A stretch of 60,924 bases of DNA, taken from assembly GCA_019695345.1 (NCBI GenBank), contig JAIBAE010000019.1, positions 1 through 60,924 of the forward strand, read 5' to 3'. Shown piece after piece: positions 1 to 6,314 of the stretch; position 1 is the first letter of the stretch; each line of letters opens with the position of its first letter. The notes under the pieces are model-generated. The model was not told the origin of the DNA. It saw only the letters and a list, made by a program, of their open reading frames with translations, and searched no databases. Source of the DNA: Bacteroidota bacterium. GTDB taxonomy: Bacteria; Bacteroidota; Ignavibacteria; Kapaibacteriales; NICIL-2. Position numbers and translations under genes: made by a program.

Positions 1-127
1 TGCTATTACTCACATAATAGCAAACAAAGAACGATACATTAGCCAAGCCGAAGCAATAGCCAAACTGTACAACAGGGAATCGCAAGAAGAGATTATCCTT
101 AAGATATATACGAATCTTGTACGGTAG
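1..127 (+). CDS. C-terminal fragment of an unidentified protein cut by the left edge
   Basis: Reading frame 2 is open from base 2 to a TAG at 125-127 and encodes 41 residues that look like normal soluble helical protein (ends IYTNLVR). It is rich in Ala, Glu, Ile and Lys with no low-complexity signs. The last 29 bases overlap the 3' end of the convergent lipoprotein gene. No family can be recognised from so short a piece, and chance openness over 41 codons cannot be excluded. Confidence 0.4.
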   Translation, partial: AITHIIANKERYISQAEAIAKLYNRESQEEIILKIYTNLVR

Positions 128-1097
128 TAGTTGATTCTGTTGTTGGTACAACCGGTGTTGTAGTTGTGGGCAACGGTTTTTTGTCTCTCAACTTTTTTAC
201 AAACCTTCTACCAATAACAAACAGAACAATCAAGATTAGCCAAATGTGCCATGCACCAATAAACCATATTACAAACCACTGTAAACTTTTCCAGCCGTTT
301 GTAATTGCGCTCCACACGCGGGCAAAGAATGTATCTTCAGGTGCTGTAATGGTGCTGCCCGCTACATACTCGGAATACGTTAACGTTATGGTGCTATACG
401 TTGCCTGATTTTGCAGGTACTTTTGTCTTCCTTCCAGAACATCAATTTCTTCGCGAACATTTTTAATGTAGTCCTGAACTTGCAGAATATCCTCAATCTT
501 ATGTGCCTGCTTTAACACCGAATAATACTGTTCTTCGGTTGCATGTTTAGCGCGCAATCGTGCTTCATTATCGTGAAACTCAGCAGTTACATCGTTGGCT
601 TGTACTTCTTTACTCAGAACAGAATACGCAAGTTTGCATAAACCATCCAGTAGCTCGTTAAACTTAGCTGTTTCAATTCGGGCAGTTATCGTTCCTTCAC
701 GAGAGTTACCTTCCGTAGATTCATTCACCGATGAAATATATCCACCTTTGGTAGTTACAAGTTGTTGCAGTTTCTGCGATGTTTCGGTAAAGTTCTCAAC
801 CCTGCAACGGACTGTAGCTGTTTTGATAATCAGTTTATCGGGTTGTGGAATATCTGCAGCAGCCGATGTTGCATTTGAACTTACCTGACGTGCTACTGAA
901 AGTGAACCATGTGATGTATTACCATTGCTTGTTGCAATGGTGCCGCCTGTTACTGACCAGTTATACGTATTTCCTCCATCATTTGATTTTTCCTTGACCT
1001 GGGAAGTTGGAGATTGCAAGGTGATATCACTTTGCTGTTGTAGTTTATCGCACGATAGCAATGAGCATAGAAGAAATGCAGAGAGTAATAAACGCAT
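99..1097 (-). CDS. DUF4349 membrane-anchored lipoprotein
   Basis: 332 residues. The N-terminus is a lipoprotein signal peptide with Cys16 after LLS. Residues ~35-80 are low-complexity Ser/Thr/Gly/Asn. Residues ~85-255 match the DUF4349 pattern: a strand-rich part beginning IIKTATVRCRVEN, then a long coiled coil (ANDVTAEFHDNEARLRAK and following), then the closing TYSTITLTYSE strand. A single transmembrane helix at about 270-297 is followed by KK-rich and Thr/Pro-rich cytoplasmic residues. DUF4349 proteins are envelope proteins of unknown function; a lipid anchor plus a C-terminal helix could tether both ends. Monocistronic; it diverges from the outer-membrane protein gene at 1333 with repeat A between them. 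Confidence 0.85.
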   Translation of the reverse strand: MRLLLSAFLLCSLLSCDKLQQQSDITLQSPTSQVKEKSNDGGNTYNWSVTGGTIATSNGNTSHGSLSVARQVSSNATSAAADIPQPDKLIIKTATVRCRVENFTETSQKLQQLVTTKGGYISSVNESTEGNSREGTITARIETAKFNELLDGLCKLAYSVLSKEVQANDVTAEFHDNEARLRAKHATEEQYYSVLKQAHKIEDILQVQDYIKNVREEIDVLEGRQKYLQNQATYSTITLTYSEYVAGSTITAPEDTFFARVWSAITNGWKSLQWFVIWFIGAWHIWLILIVLFVIGRRFVKKLRDKKPLPTTTTPVVPTTESTTTVQDSYIS

Positions 1098-1176
1098 AGA
1101 TACCTCAAGTTTGTATAATGAACCAGAGAGCGCATTTGGATATACAAAGTTACATCGTAAAAATGTTAAAATTGAA

Positions 1177-1263
1177 TTTTATGCTATCGCAAACCGCACC
1201 GAACGTACATGCACAGGCAGAAAATTTTCTGCCCCAACAACCCCTAACCTTGCGGGAGAGAAC
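1177..1263 (+). repeat. Family A intergenic repeat, forward
   Basis: Begins TGCTATCGCAAACCGCACC and ends TTGCGGGAGAGAAC, the two conserved ends of family A, with a divergent centre. It lies in the divergent intergenic region and is the left partner of the reverse copy at 2232. Confidence 0.7.
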
Positions 1264-1332
1264 GCCGAATGAAACAAGCACCGTAACCGTGTGTTGATAG
1301 AACTGATACGTACCTAATACATTAGTAAACCC

Positions 1333-2193
1333 ATGATGAATTTCAGAATAATTATATACTGTTGTATACTGTGTTTGCCATATACAGCATACTCGCAATG
1401 CTCCGATGCAGGGATTTGCACATTGGCACACACACAAAGTAAAGAACAAGATACGTCGGCATCTGTAACAGTAGCGTTATTACTACAAAGTTCAGCGAGT
1501 GCAAAACAAGATGGAATTCGATACACCATAGTACAGCCCGAAATACATTATTCTATAACAAACGATGTTAGCATTCACGGTAAGTTCCCGTATTCATGGC
1601 AAAAAGGCCCGCAAGGAAGAGTATGGGGAATAGGTGACCCACTGGTAAGTGGACTCTATCGAATCTATAACGACACAGAGCGCTCTGGCTATTTATCAGC
1701 CGGAGTACGTATTACCTTTGGGAACGATAAGGAGCAAAGTTTACCACAAGCATATCAAAGCAGCTTAGGTGCTACCGATTACTTATTTGGTGCAATGTAT
1801 TCGGAGTTTGGTTGTACGGTAACAGCAGGCTATCAGTTTGCAGGCGGAAGGAACAACAATATTACCCAACTGGAACGCGGTGATGATGTTTTGTTTGGAC
1901 TAAACTATAGCTACCAAGTTATGGAGAAACTACACATCAAACCGGAAGTATTGTTTATTAAACGCTTAAGCGAATCTACCACTATTGATACCAGAACATT
2001 TCCTTATCAATACATAATAGTTCCCAATAGCGCCCAAACGCAATTGAATATTGGGTTGGGTGCATCGTACATGGTTAACAAAAAAAGTAATGTGCGTATA
2101 TATGCTGCATTCCCAACCCTGAAACGTGAGGTGAATGTAGATGGCTTAACCCGTGCATATACAATCTCGGTTGGGTACGAAGTGAAATTTTAA
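1333..2193 (+). CDS. Putative outer-membrane beta-barrel protein
   Basis: 286 residues. A hydrophobic signal peptide (about residues 3-20, ending TAYSQ) precedes a short linker and then alternating polar/aromatic strands throughout (for example SGYLSAGVRITFG, LNIGLGASYMVN). The last residues are SVGYEVKF; a C-terminal Phe preceded by alternating hydrophobic residues is the usual signal for BAM-assembled barrels. The length suggests 10-12 strands. It resembles the MetA-pathway or transporter-type barrels common in Bacteroidota, but no specific family is recognised. Standalone gene, bracketed by inverted A repeats (1177 forward, 2232 reverse). Confidence 0.7.
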   Translation: MMNFRIIIYCCILCLPYTAYSQCSDAGICTLAHTQSKEQDTSASVTVALLLQSSASAKQDGIRYTIVQPEIHYSITNDVSIHGKFPYSWQKGPQGRVWGIGDPLVSGLYRIYNDTERSGYLSAGVRITFGNDKEQSLPQAYQSSLGATDYLFGAMYSEFGCTVTAGYQFAGGRNNNITQLERGDDVLFGLNYSYQVMEKLHIKPEVLFIKRLSESTTIDTRTFPYQYIIVPNSAQTQLNIGLGASYMVNKKSNVRIYAAFPTLKREVNVDGLTRAYTISVGYEVKF

Positions 2194-2231
2194 ATACTCT
2201 TAAACAATAACCGATGTTGAGTATAAGCAAG

Positions 2232-2299
2232 GGGTCATCCCGCAAGGCATTGGTATGTAGGTAGTGAGGTTAGGTTAGGTGCGGTCTTGCGTTAGCAAA
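2232..2299 (-). repeat. Family A intergenic repeat, reverse, degenerate
   Basis: Contains TCATCCCGCAAGG at the inner end and GGTGCGGTCTTGCGTTAGCA at the outer end, i.e. the reverse complement of family A with a few changes. It sits between two convergent genes. Confidence 0.6.
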
Positions 2300-2304
2300 T
2301 GCTA

Positions 2305-3003
2305 TTATATTGTTTGTAGCAGTTGTATAACCTTGCTGCGAAGTTCTTCGGTAAATTGTTTTTCCTCGGTTCGTCCCGGTAGCGGTGGTGGAATAACATT
2401 CTCTCCCATACTTATTGTAACAGCACCCGATGTAAACGTGTACGTATCAGGCGGTACAATTTTCTCCGTTCCGCTTATGGCAACTGGAATTACCTGTTTA
2501 CCCGACCGTGCTGCAAGAACAACAGCTCCGCGTTTAAATGGTAATACATCTTGTGTGGTTGACCACGTTCCTTCGGGAAAGAGAAGCACCGAAGCACCTT
2601 CTCGGATTTGCTCTACAGCCGCATCAATACTTGCTACAGCATCTTTGGCATCGGCGCGGTTCACGGCAATAAACGGCGAGAGCGCAAGTATCCAACCAAA
2701 CACCGGAATGCGGTTCAACTCGTGTTTGTACATAATGCGGATGTCGTCGGTTATGCTTGCCAACACACACGGAATATCAAACAAACTGCGGTGATTACAA
2801 ATGTAAATACATGGCTCGGGTTGTGTAGTGTTGTTACCCCTTATAGTTAACCGTACGTTACCAAGCTTACACATACACTTAGCCCACAACCGTGCAGTTG
2901 CATAAAAGAATGCATCGCTACGTATAACAACATATAATGGTAAAAAGAGTAGCGATGCCACAAACGTTGTTGTTACTATTACTATGCCGCGAAGTTTATT
3001 CAT
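2305..3003 (-). CDS. plsC: 1-acyl-sn-glycerol-3-phosphate acyltransferase (PlsC)
   Basis: 232 residues from the ATG at 3003. Shows the acyltransferase signature: NHRSLFD (HX4D catalytic block I) near residue 75 and FPEGTWS (block III) near 150, plus an N-terminal hydrophobic anchor of ~25 residues. It transfers an acyl chain to lysophosphatidic acid to give phosphatidic acid at the inner membrane. An in-frame ATG at 3042 exists but lies inside the terminator hairpin of the upstream gene (3025-3065), so the MNKLRG start at 3003 is preferred. There is no clear Shine-Dalgarno, as is common in Bacteroidota. The terminator means it needs its own promoter or readthrough. Confidence 0.88.
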   Translation of the reverse strand: MNKLRGIVIVTTTFVASLLFLPLYVVIRSDAFFYATARLWAKCMCKLGNVRLTIRGNNTTQPEPCIYICNHRSLFDIPCVLASITDDIRIMYKHELNRIPVFGWILALSPFIAVNRADAKDAVASIDAAVEQIREGASVLLFPEGTWSTTQDVLPFKRGAVVLAARSGKQVIPVAISGTEKIVPPDTYTFTSGAVTISMGENVIPPPLPGRTEEKQFTEELRSKVIQLLQTI

Positions 3004-3024
3004 GTGCTTGCTGTTTTTATGCAA

Positions 3025-3065
3025 AATAAAACCTCTGCACAAAACACAGTGGAGAGGTTTTATTA
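3025..3065 (-). terminator. Intrinsic terminator of the 3079-3771 gene
   Basis: Stem AATAAAACCTCT / AGAGGTTTTATT around a 17-nt centre; the leftward transcript ends in a T-rich tract. The first arm and loop are nearly identical to those of the terminator at 3842, which follows the paralogous gene. Confidence 0.75.
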
Positions 3066-3078
3066 TATAATAGGGAAT

Positions 3079-3771
3079 CTATTTTTGTAGTGTTGGGTAA
3101 GTACCGTCCCAAAAATATAAGTTATTGGAGCCCAGAAATACTTCTCCAAAATATCCTCCTGTAACTCTTGAACGCAGTCCAAAAGGTTTGTACTTGTCAA
3201 TAATAGACTCCTTTACATCTTCGTATGTAAGCGTATTATCAGGATGTAGCTCAATATATTTTCTAAACTGAGTATTAAGTTGTTCACCCCATATAGAGTA
3301 CCAAAATCGCGCTTTATAGAATATTGTAGCAAAAAGTTTAGAATTACGTTTACTAAGAGTTATCTCGGAAAGTTGGTTTGATAAAGCACGAAATACTTGT
3401 TGCAATGAATCTTGCTTGTTGCTTGCCCACAGGTATGCTTCTTTATTTTGCCGAGACGGATATAATTGTGGAAGGCGGAACGCACTATCTAACAATCTTG
3501 CCTGCTCACGTATTGCATTTAATTTCAGTAAGTCTTTCTTGCTAAGTTTGCTATCAAACTCTTTCTTCCAAGACTGAATTTCAGGTACTACATTCTTCAC
3601 AACCCAAGCATCAAGTTCAGGTGGAATGGGAACAATCTTGTACTGAATTGGAGTATCGGGCTTGGAGTAATACCGTTGTTGTGGGCGTGTATAGTCGTTA
3701 TCCGTTGCAAGAACTGTGAATTGTAAAATAACATACAACAAAGCAACAAAAACAAACCGAATGGATTTCAT
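3079..3771 (-). CDS. Secreted protein of unknown function, paralogue of the neighbour
   Basis: 230 residues with a signal peptide (MKSIRFVFVALLYVILQ...LA). Residues ~50-100 carry the pattern AWVxxxVVPxxxxWKxxFDxKLxxxDLxxLNxxRxxARxL, which recurs in the protein encoded immediately upstream (3898-4905). The C-terminus has NLYFWDGTYPTL, echoing RFMLWDGGDIPEL of the neighbour. Predicted helical and periplasmic or extracellular. Unlike its paralogue it has no type IX sorting domain and no Met/His-rich segment. Function unknown; I do not recognise a Pfam family. Confidence 0.75.
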   Translation of the reverse strand: MKSIRFVFVALLYVILQFTVLATDNDYTRPQQRYYSKPDTPIQYKIVPIPPELDAWVVKNVVPEIQSWKKEFDSKLSKKDLLKLNAIREQARLLDSAFRLPQLYPSRQNKEAYLWASNKQDSLQQVFRALSNQLSEITLSKRNSKLFATIFYKARFWYSIWGEQLNTQFRKYIELHPDNTLTYEDVKESIIDKYKPFGLRSRVTGGYFGEVFLGSNNLYFWDGTYPTLQK

Positions 3772-3841
3772 ACATCCTCCTCGGGATATTGTGGTAGGGA
3801 TACAATTGTTGGTTGCAACTTAATAAAATGTGATATAAAAT

Positions 3842-3876
3842 AAAACCTCTGCACAAAACATCGTGCAGAGGTTTTT
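3842..3876 (-). terminator. Intrinsic terminator of the 3898-4905 gene
   Basis: Perfect 12-bp stem AAACCTCTGCAC / GTGCAGAGGTTT with an 8-nt loop; the leftward transcript continues into TTTTATTTTAT. Its left half is shared with the terminator at 3025. Confidence 0.85.
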
Positions 3877-3897
3877 ATAACGATACATTTAATGAGG

Positions 3898-4905
3898 TTA
3901 CTTGGAAACCGTCATTGTTTTACTTACGGTTCCAGATGGCGTTGTAAGTTTATAAACATACGCACCATTTGCCAGTGCTGATGTGTTAACGTCCACGGTG
4001 TTTTTACCGGCGGAATACATACCATCGGCAATGGTTGCAACAGTACGTCCGTTAGCATCAACAAGAAGTAACGATACGCGCTCGCTTTGTGGTAGTGTAA
4101 AGGTGATTGAGGTTTTATCAATTGTTACAGGGTTCGGATAATTCTGGTCGAGAGAGAGTGCATTATCGCTTCCTGTTACGGTGTTGATGCGTGGCATAGA
4201 TTCAGGCATAAACTGATTGCCATCCAGTTCCGGAATATCGCCGCCATCCCACAACATAAAGCGCGCCGCCATTTTTTTAGGGTTGTGTCCACCAAATCCC
4301 ATTTCTTTACCAAAGCCCATCATCATAGGCATAGCATGTCGCATCATGCCACGTTCTTCTATGTTGTTGTTCTTCATAAATGTTTCTGCTTTATCTTTAG
4401 CAGTTTGCATCCATTGTTGTACTTGTGGTTTAGCTGTTTCGCCAAGTTGTTTAAGTGCTTCTTTGTTCTTTTCGGCAAGTGGTTTTAGTTCGCGCATCAG
4501 TTGTTCATGCTTTTCAAACATTGCTTTCCACTCGGTACGGAGTTGTTCACCTGCGGCTTCGTCCTTGTTCATACGTGCTTCGTGCGAGCGTTTCATCAAG
4601 TCCATTGATTGCTTTTGTAACTCACGTGCGCGGCTACGCAAAGAGTTCAATGTTGTTAAATCGCCCGACTCCAACTTTGCATCAAACTGTTGTTTCCACG
4701 TGCGTACCACAGGAACAACATCTTGTTTAACCCATGCTTTCATATCTTGCATAAGCGGCTGGAACTTTTTCATCATCTCGCCCGGCTGTGCAGAACATTC
4801 TTTTTTACATTCGGCTTTATCGTTGCCGTGGCATTGTGCTTGTGCTACTAAACTCGAACTTGCCACCAAGGCAAGCGCAAGTAAAATGCGGTGTAGTTTT
4901 TTCAT
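3898..4905 (-). CDS. Secreted helical protein with type IX sorting domain
   Basis: 335 residues. Signal peptide MKKLHRILLALALVASS...AQA, then a short Cys/His cluster (CHGNDKAECKKEC). Residues ~45-180 are charged and helical, starting with the AWV/VVP/WK/FD motif shared with the downstream paralogue. A Met/His/Gly-rich stretch follows near 190-210 (MMRHAMPMMMGFG). The last ~80 residues (LDQNYPNPVTIDKTSITF ... GAYVYKLTT ... KTMTVSK) are a classic type A Por sorting domain, so the protein is probably exported by T9SS and anchored or released at the cell surface. Strong ribosome-binding site TTAAGGAGAG. The Cys/His/Met content could bind metal, but that is speculation. Confidence 0.88.
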   Translation of the reverse strand: MKKLHRILLALALVASSSLVAQAQCHGNDKAECKKECSAQPGEMMKKFQPLMQDMKAWVKQDVVPVVRTWKQQFDAKLESGDLTTLNSLRSRARELQKQSMDLMKRSHEARMNKDEAAGEQLRTEWKAMFEKHEQLMRELKPLAEKNKEALKQLGETAKPQVQQWMQTAKDKAETFMKNNNIEERGMMRHAMPMMMGFGKEMGFGGHNPKKMAARFMLWDGGDIPELDGNQFMPESMPRINTVTGSDNALSLDQNYPNPVTIDKTSITFTLPQSERVSLLLVDANGRTVATIADGMYSAGKNTVDVNTSALANGAYVYKLTTPSGTVSKTMTVSK

Positions 4906-5021
4906 AGGAACTCTCCTTAAGTAATAAATACAGTGGTGTTATAAGTACGTACATTGTTTTGTGTGCGTATTGACTAACCACTGCTATTTTACGTTTAAAC
5001 AAAAAATGTTAACATGATGTT

Positions 5022-5087
5022 ATTCTGCTATCGCCTGACGGCACCAACTCTCAATTACATCAAAGCCACCACTTGCCGGAAAGAACA
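5022..5087 (+). repeat. Family A intergenic repeat, forward
   Basis: TTCTGCTATCGCCTGACGGC at the left and CTTGCCGGAAAGAAC at the right. It fills the middle of the 334-bp divergent region 4906-5239. The rest of that region holds only AT-rich promoter-like sequence, with a -7-like TATATTTG at 5167-5174 for the rightward gene. Confidence 0.75.
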
Positions 5088-5239
5088 ATACTGCGTAAAA
5101 CAATCCTTATCGTTATAAACTGTACTTTTAGCCAACCCCTGTAAGCGAAATTACAATATGAAACCGTATATTTGTCTCAACACCAATTTGCGGAAGGGAA
5201 ATGCGTCAGTACCCACCGCACGTAACCGATGGAGACTGT

Positions 5240-5536
5240 ATGAATCAATATCTAGTAGAATTCGATTTACCCGATTCATTTACCGAGCAATTTATCTCGC
5301 TGATACCCGAGCAACGCGCACAAGTACAAAAACTGATGCGTAGTGGCAAACTTTCTAACTATGCACTATCGTTAGACAGAAAGAAGTTGTGGGCATTTTT
5401 CCGTGGCGAAAACGAACAGGAGATTGTGAATACTATAAATACATTCCCGTTAATTAACTACATGCACCCAACCATCCACGAACTCATGTTCCACGAGAAT
5501 GTGTTTCTGCAATTCCCCGTGATGTCGATGAATTAA
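5240..5536 (+). CDS. Muconolactone-isomerase-like small protein
   Basis: 98 residues from ATG 5240. The sequence MNQYLVEFDLPDSF...LIPEQRAQVQKLMRSG...LWAFFRGENEQEIVNTINTF has the length and pattern of the dimeric alpha+beta muconolactone delta-isomerase/YCII-like fold: an opening strand, a helix with E-QR, a central strand with W, and a second helix. In this phylum such proteins occur without aromatic-degradation genes, so the enzymatic name should not be taken literally. An upstream in-frame ATG (5201) would add 13 unlikely residues. It is followed by a clean terminator. Confidence 0.75.
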   Translation: MNQYLVEFDLPDSFTEQFISLIPEQRAQVQKLMRSGKLSNYALSLDRKKLWAFFRGENEQEIVNTINTFPLINYMHPTIHELMFHENVFLQFPVMSMN

Positions 5537-5557
5537 CACATAACAAAATATTCTAAG

Positions 5558-5588
5558 AAAATCCTACCGCAACCCGATAGGATTTTTT
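5558..5588 (+). terminator. Intrinsic terminator
   Basis: AAAATCCTA ... TAGGATTTTTTT hairpin with an 11-nt loop and a T tract, starting 22 bp after the stop of the small isomerase-like gene. Confidence 0.85.
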
Positions 5589-5670
5589 TGTTTGTAGTAT
5601 ATTCCATTACAACTCAAGGCACCCGAGTCGCAACGATGTTATTGACATTGGAGGGATTCTTCGCGGTGCT

Positions 5671-6118
5671 CAGAATGACAATCTTAACCGTCATACTGAA
5701 CGAAGTGAAGTATCTTGTAACGTAACAGATTCTTCGCGATGCTCAGAATGACAGAATGCAATTGGTGTTTTCGACGCGAGGCATCGCGCCGCTACGAAGG
5801 TGTTAAAATGGGAAAGGGTTTTCGCTTTGCTCAGAATGACAATCTTAACCGTCATACTGAACGAAGTGAAGTATCTTGTAACGTAACAGGTTCTTCGCGT
5901 TGCTCAGAATGACAGAACGCAATATGTGTTTTCGACGTGAGGCATCGCGCCGCTACGAAGGTGTTGAAATGGGAAAGGGTATTTGTGTTGCTCAGAATGA
6001 CAATCTTAACCGTCATACTGAACGAAGTGAAGTATCTTGTAACGTAACAGATTCTTCGCGTTGCTCAGAATCACAGAATGCAATTTGTGTTTTCGGCGCG
6101 AGGCATCGCGTCGCTACG
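5671..6118. repeat. 161-bp tandem repeat array, about 2.8 copies
   Basis: The phrase CAGAATGACAATCTTAACCG starts at 5671, 5832 and 5993, giving an exact 161-bp period with few substitutions. The third copy decays after about 6118. Each unit contains a 64-bp inverted element (GTCATACTGAACGAAGTGAAG ... CTTCGCGATGCTCAGAATGAC, family D) and a GAGGCATCGCGCCGCTACGA segment. Rightward open frames across it arise from the repeat and are not credible genes. Together with the reverse B repeat at 6160 it accounts for most of the ~780-bp gene-free stretch 5537-6314. Confidence 0.9.
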
Positions 6119-6159
6119 ATTACTGCAATTCGTAATCTGTAATTCGTCATTCGTAATTG

Positions 6160-6232
6160 ATTCGCGATGCTGAACGGTTGGAGCGGACCGGGTTGCCGCG
6201 CACGCGGCGCACTTCGGCAGTGGCGGGGAACA
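6160..6232 (-). repeat. Family B intergenic repeat, reverse
   Basis: Contains GCGGACCGGGTTGCCGCG and ends CGGCAGTGGCGGGGAAC, the reverse complement of the family B outer end (GTTACCCGCCTCTGCCG). Confidence 0.65.
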
Positions 6233-6314
6233 ACTATATTTATTACTGTAGTACTTGGGTTTTTACTTTTATATTTGCACGAGTGTTGGTGAATTACGCG
6301 GATTACCATTACAA

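Noticed and set aside
2279-2794. 171-codon rightward ORF
   Set aside because: Shadow of plsC on the other strand; no domain and an implausible Cys/Ser-rich composition.
4217-4924. 235-codon rightward ORF
   Set aside because: It is antisense to the T9SS cargo gene at 3898-4905, which has a signal peptide, a sorting domain and a ribosome-binding site. The antisense translation is Ser/Cys-rich shadow sequence.
5671-6118. CRISPR-like array
   Set aside because: The unit is 161 bp with no short repeat/unique spacer alternation, and no cas genes are present.
5900-6142. 80-codon ORF
   Set aside because: Entirely made of the 161-bp tandem repeats; its sequence repeats with the DNA units.
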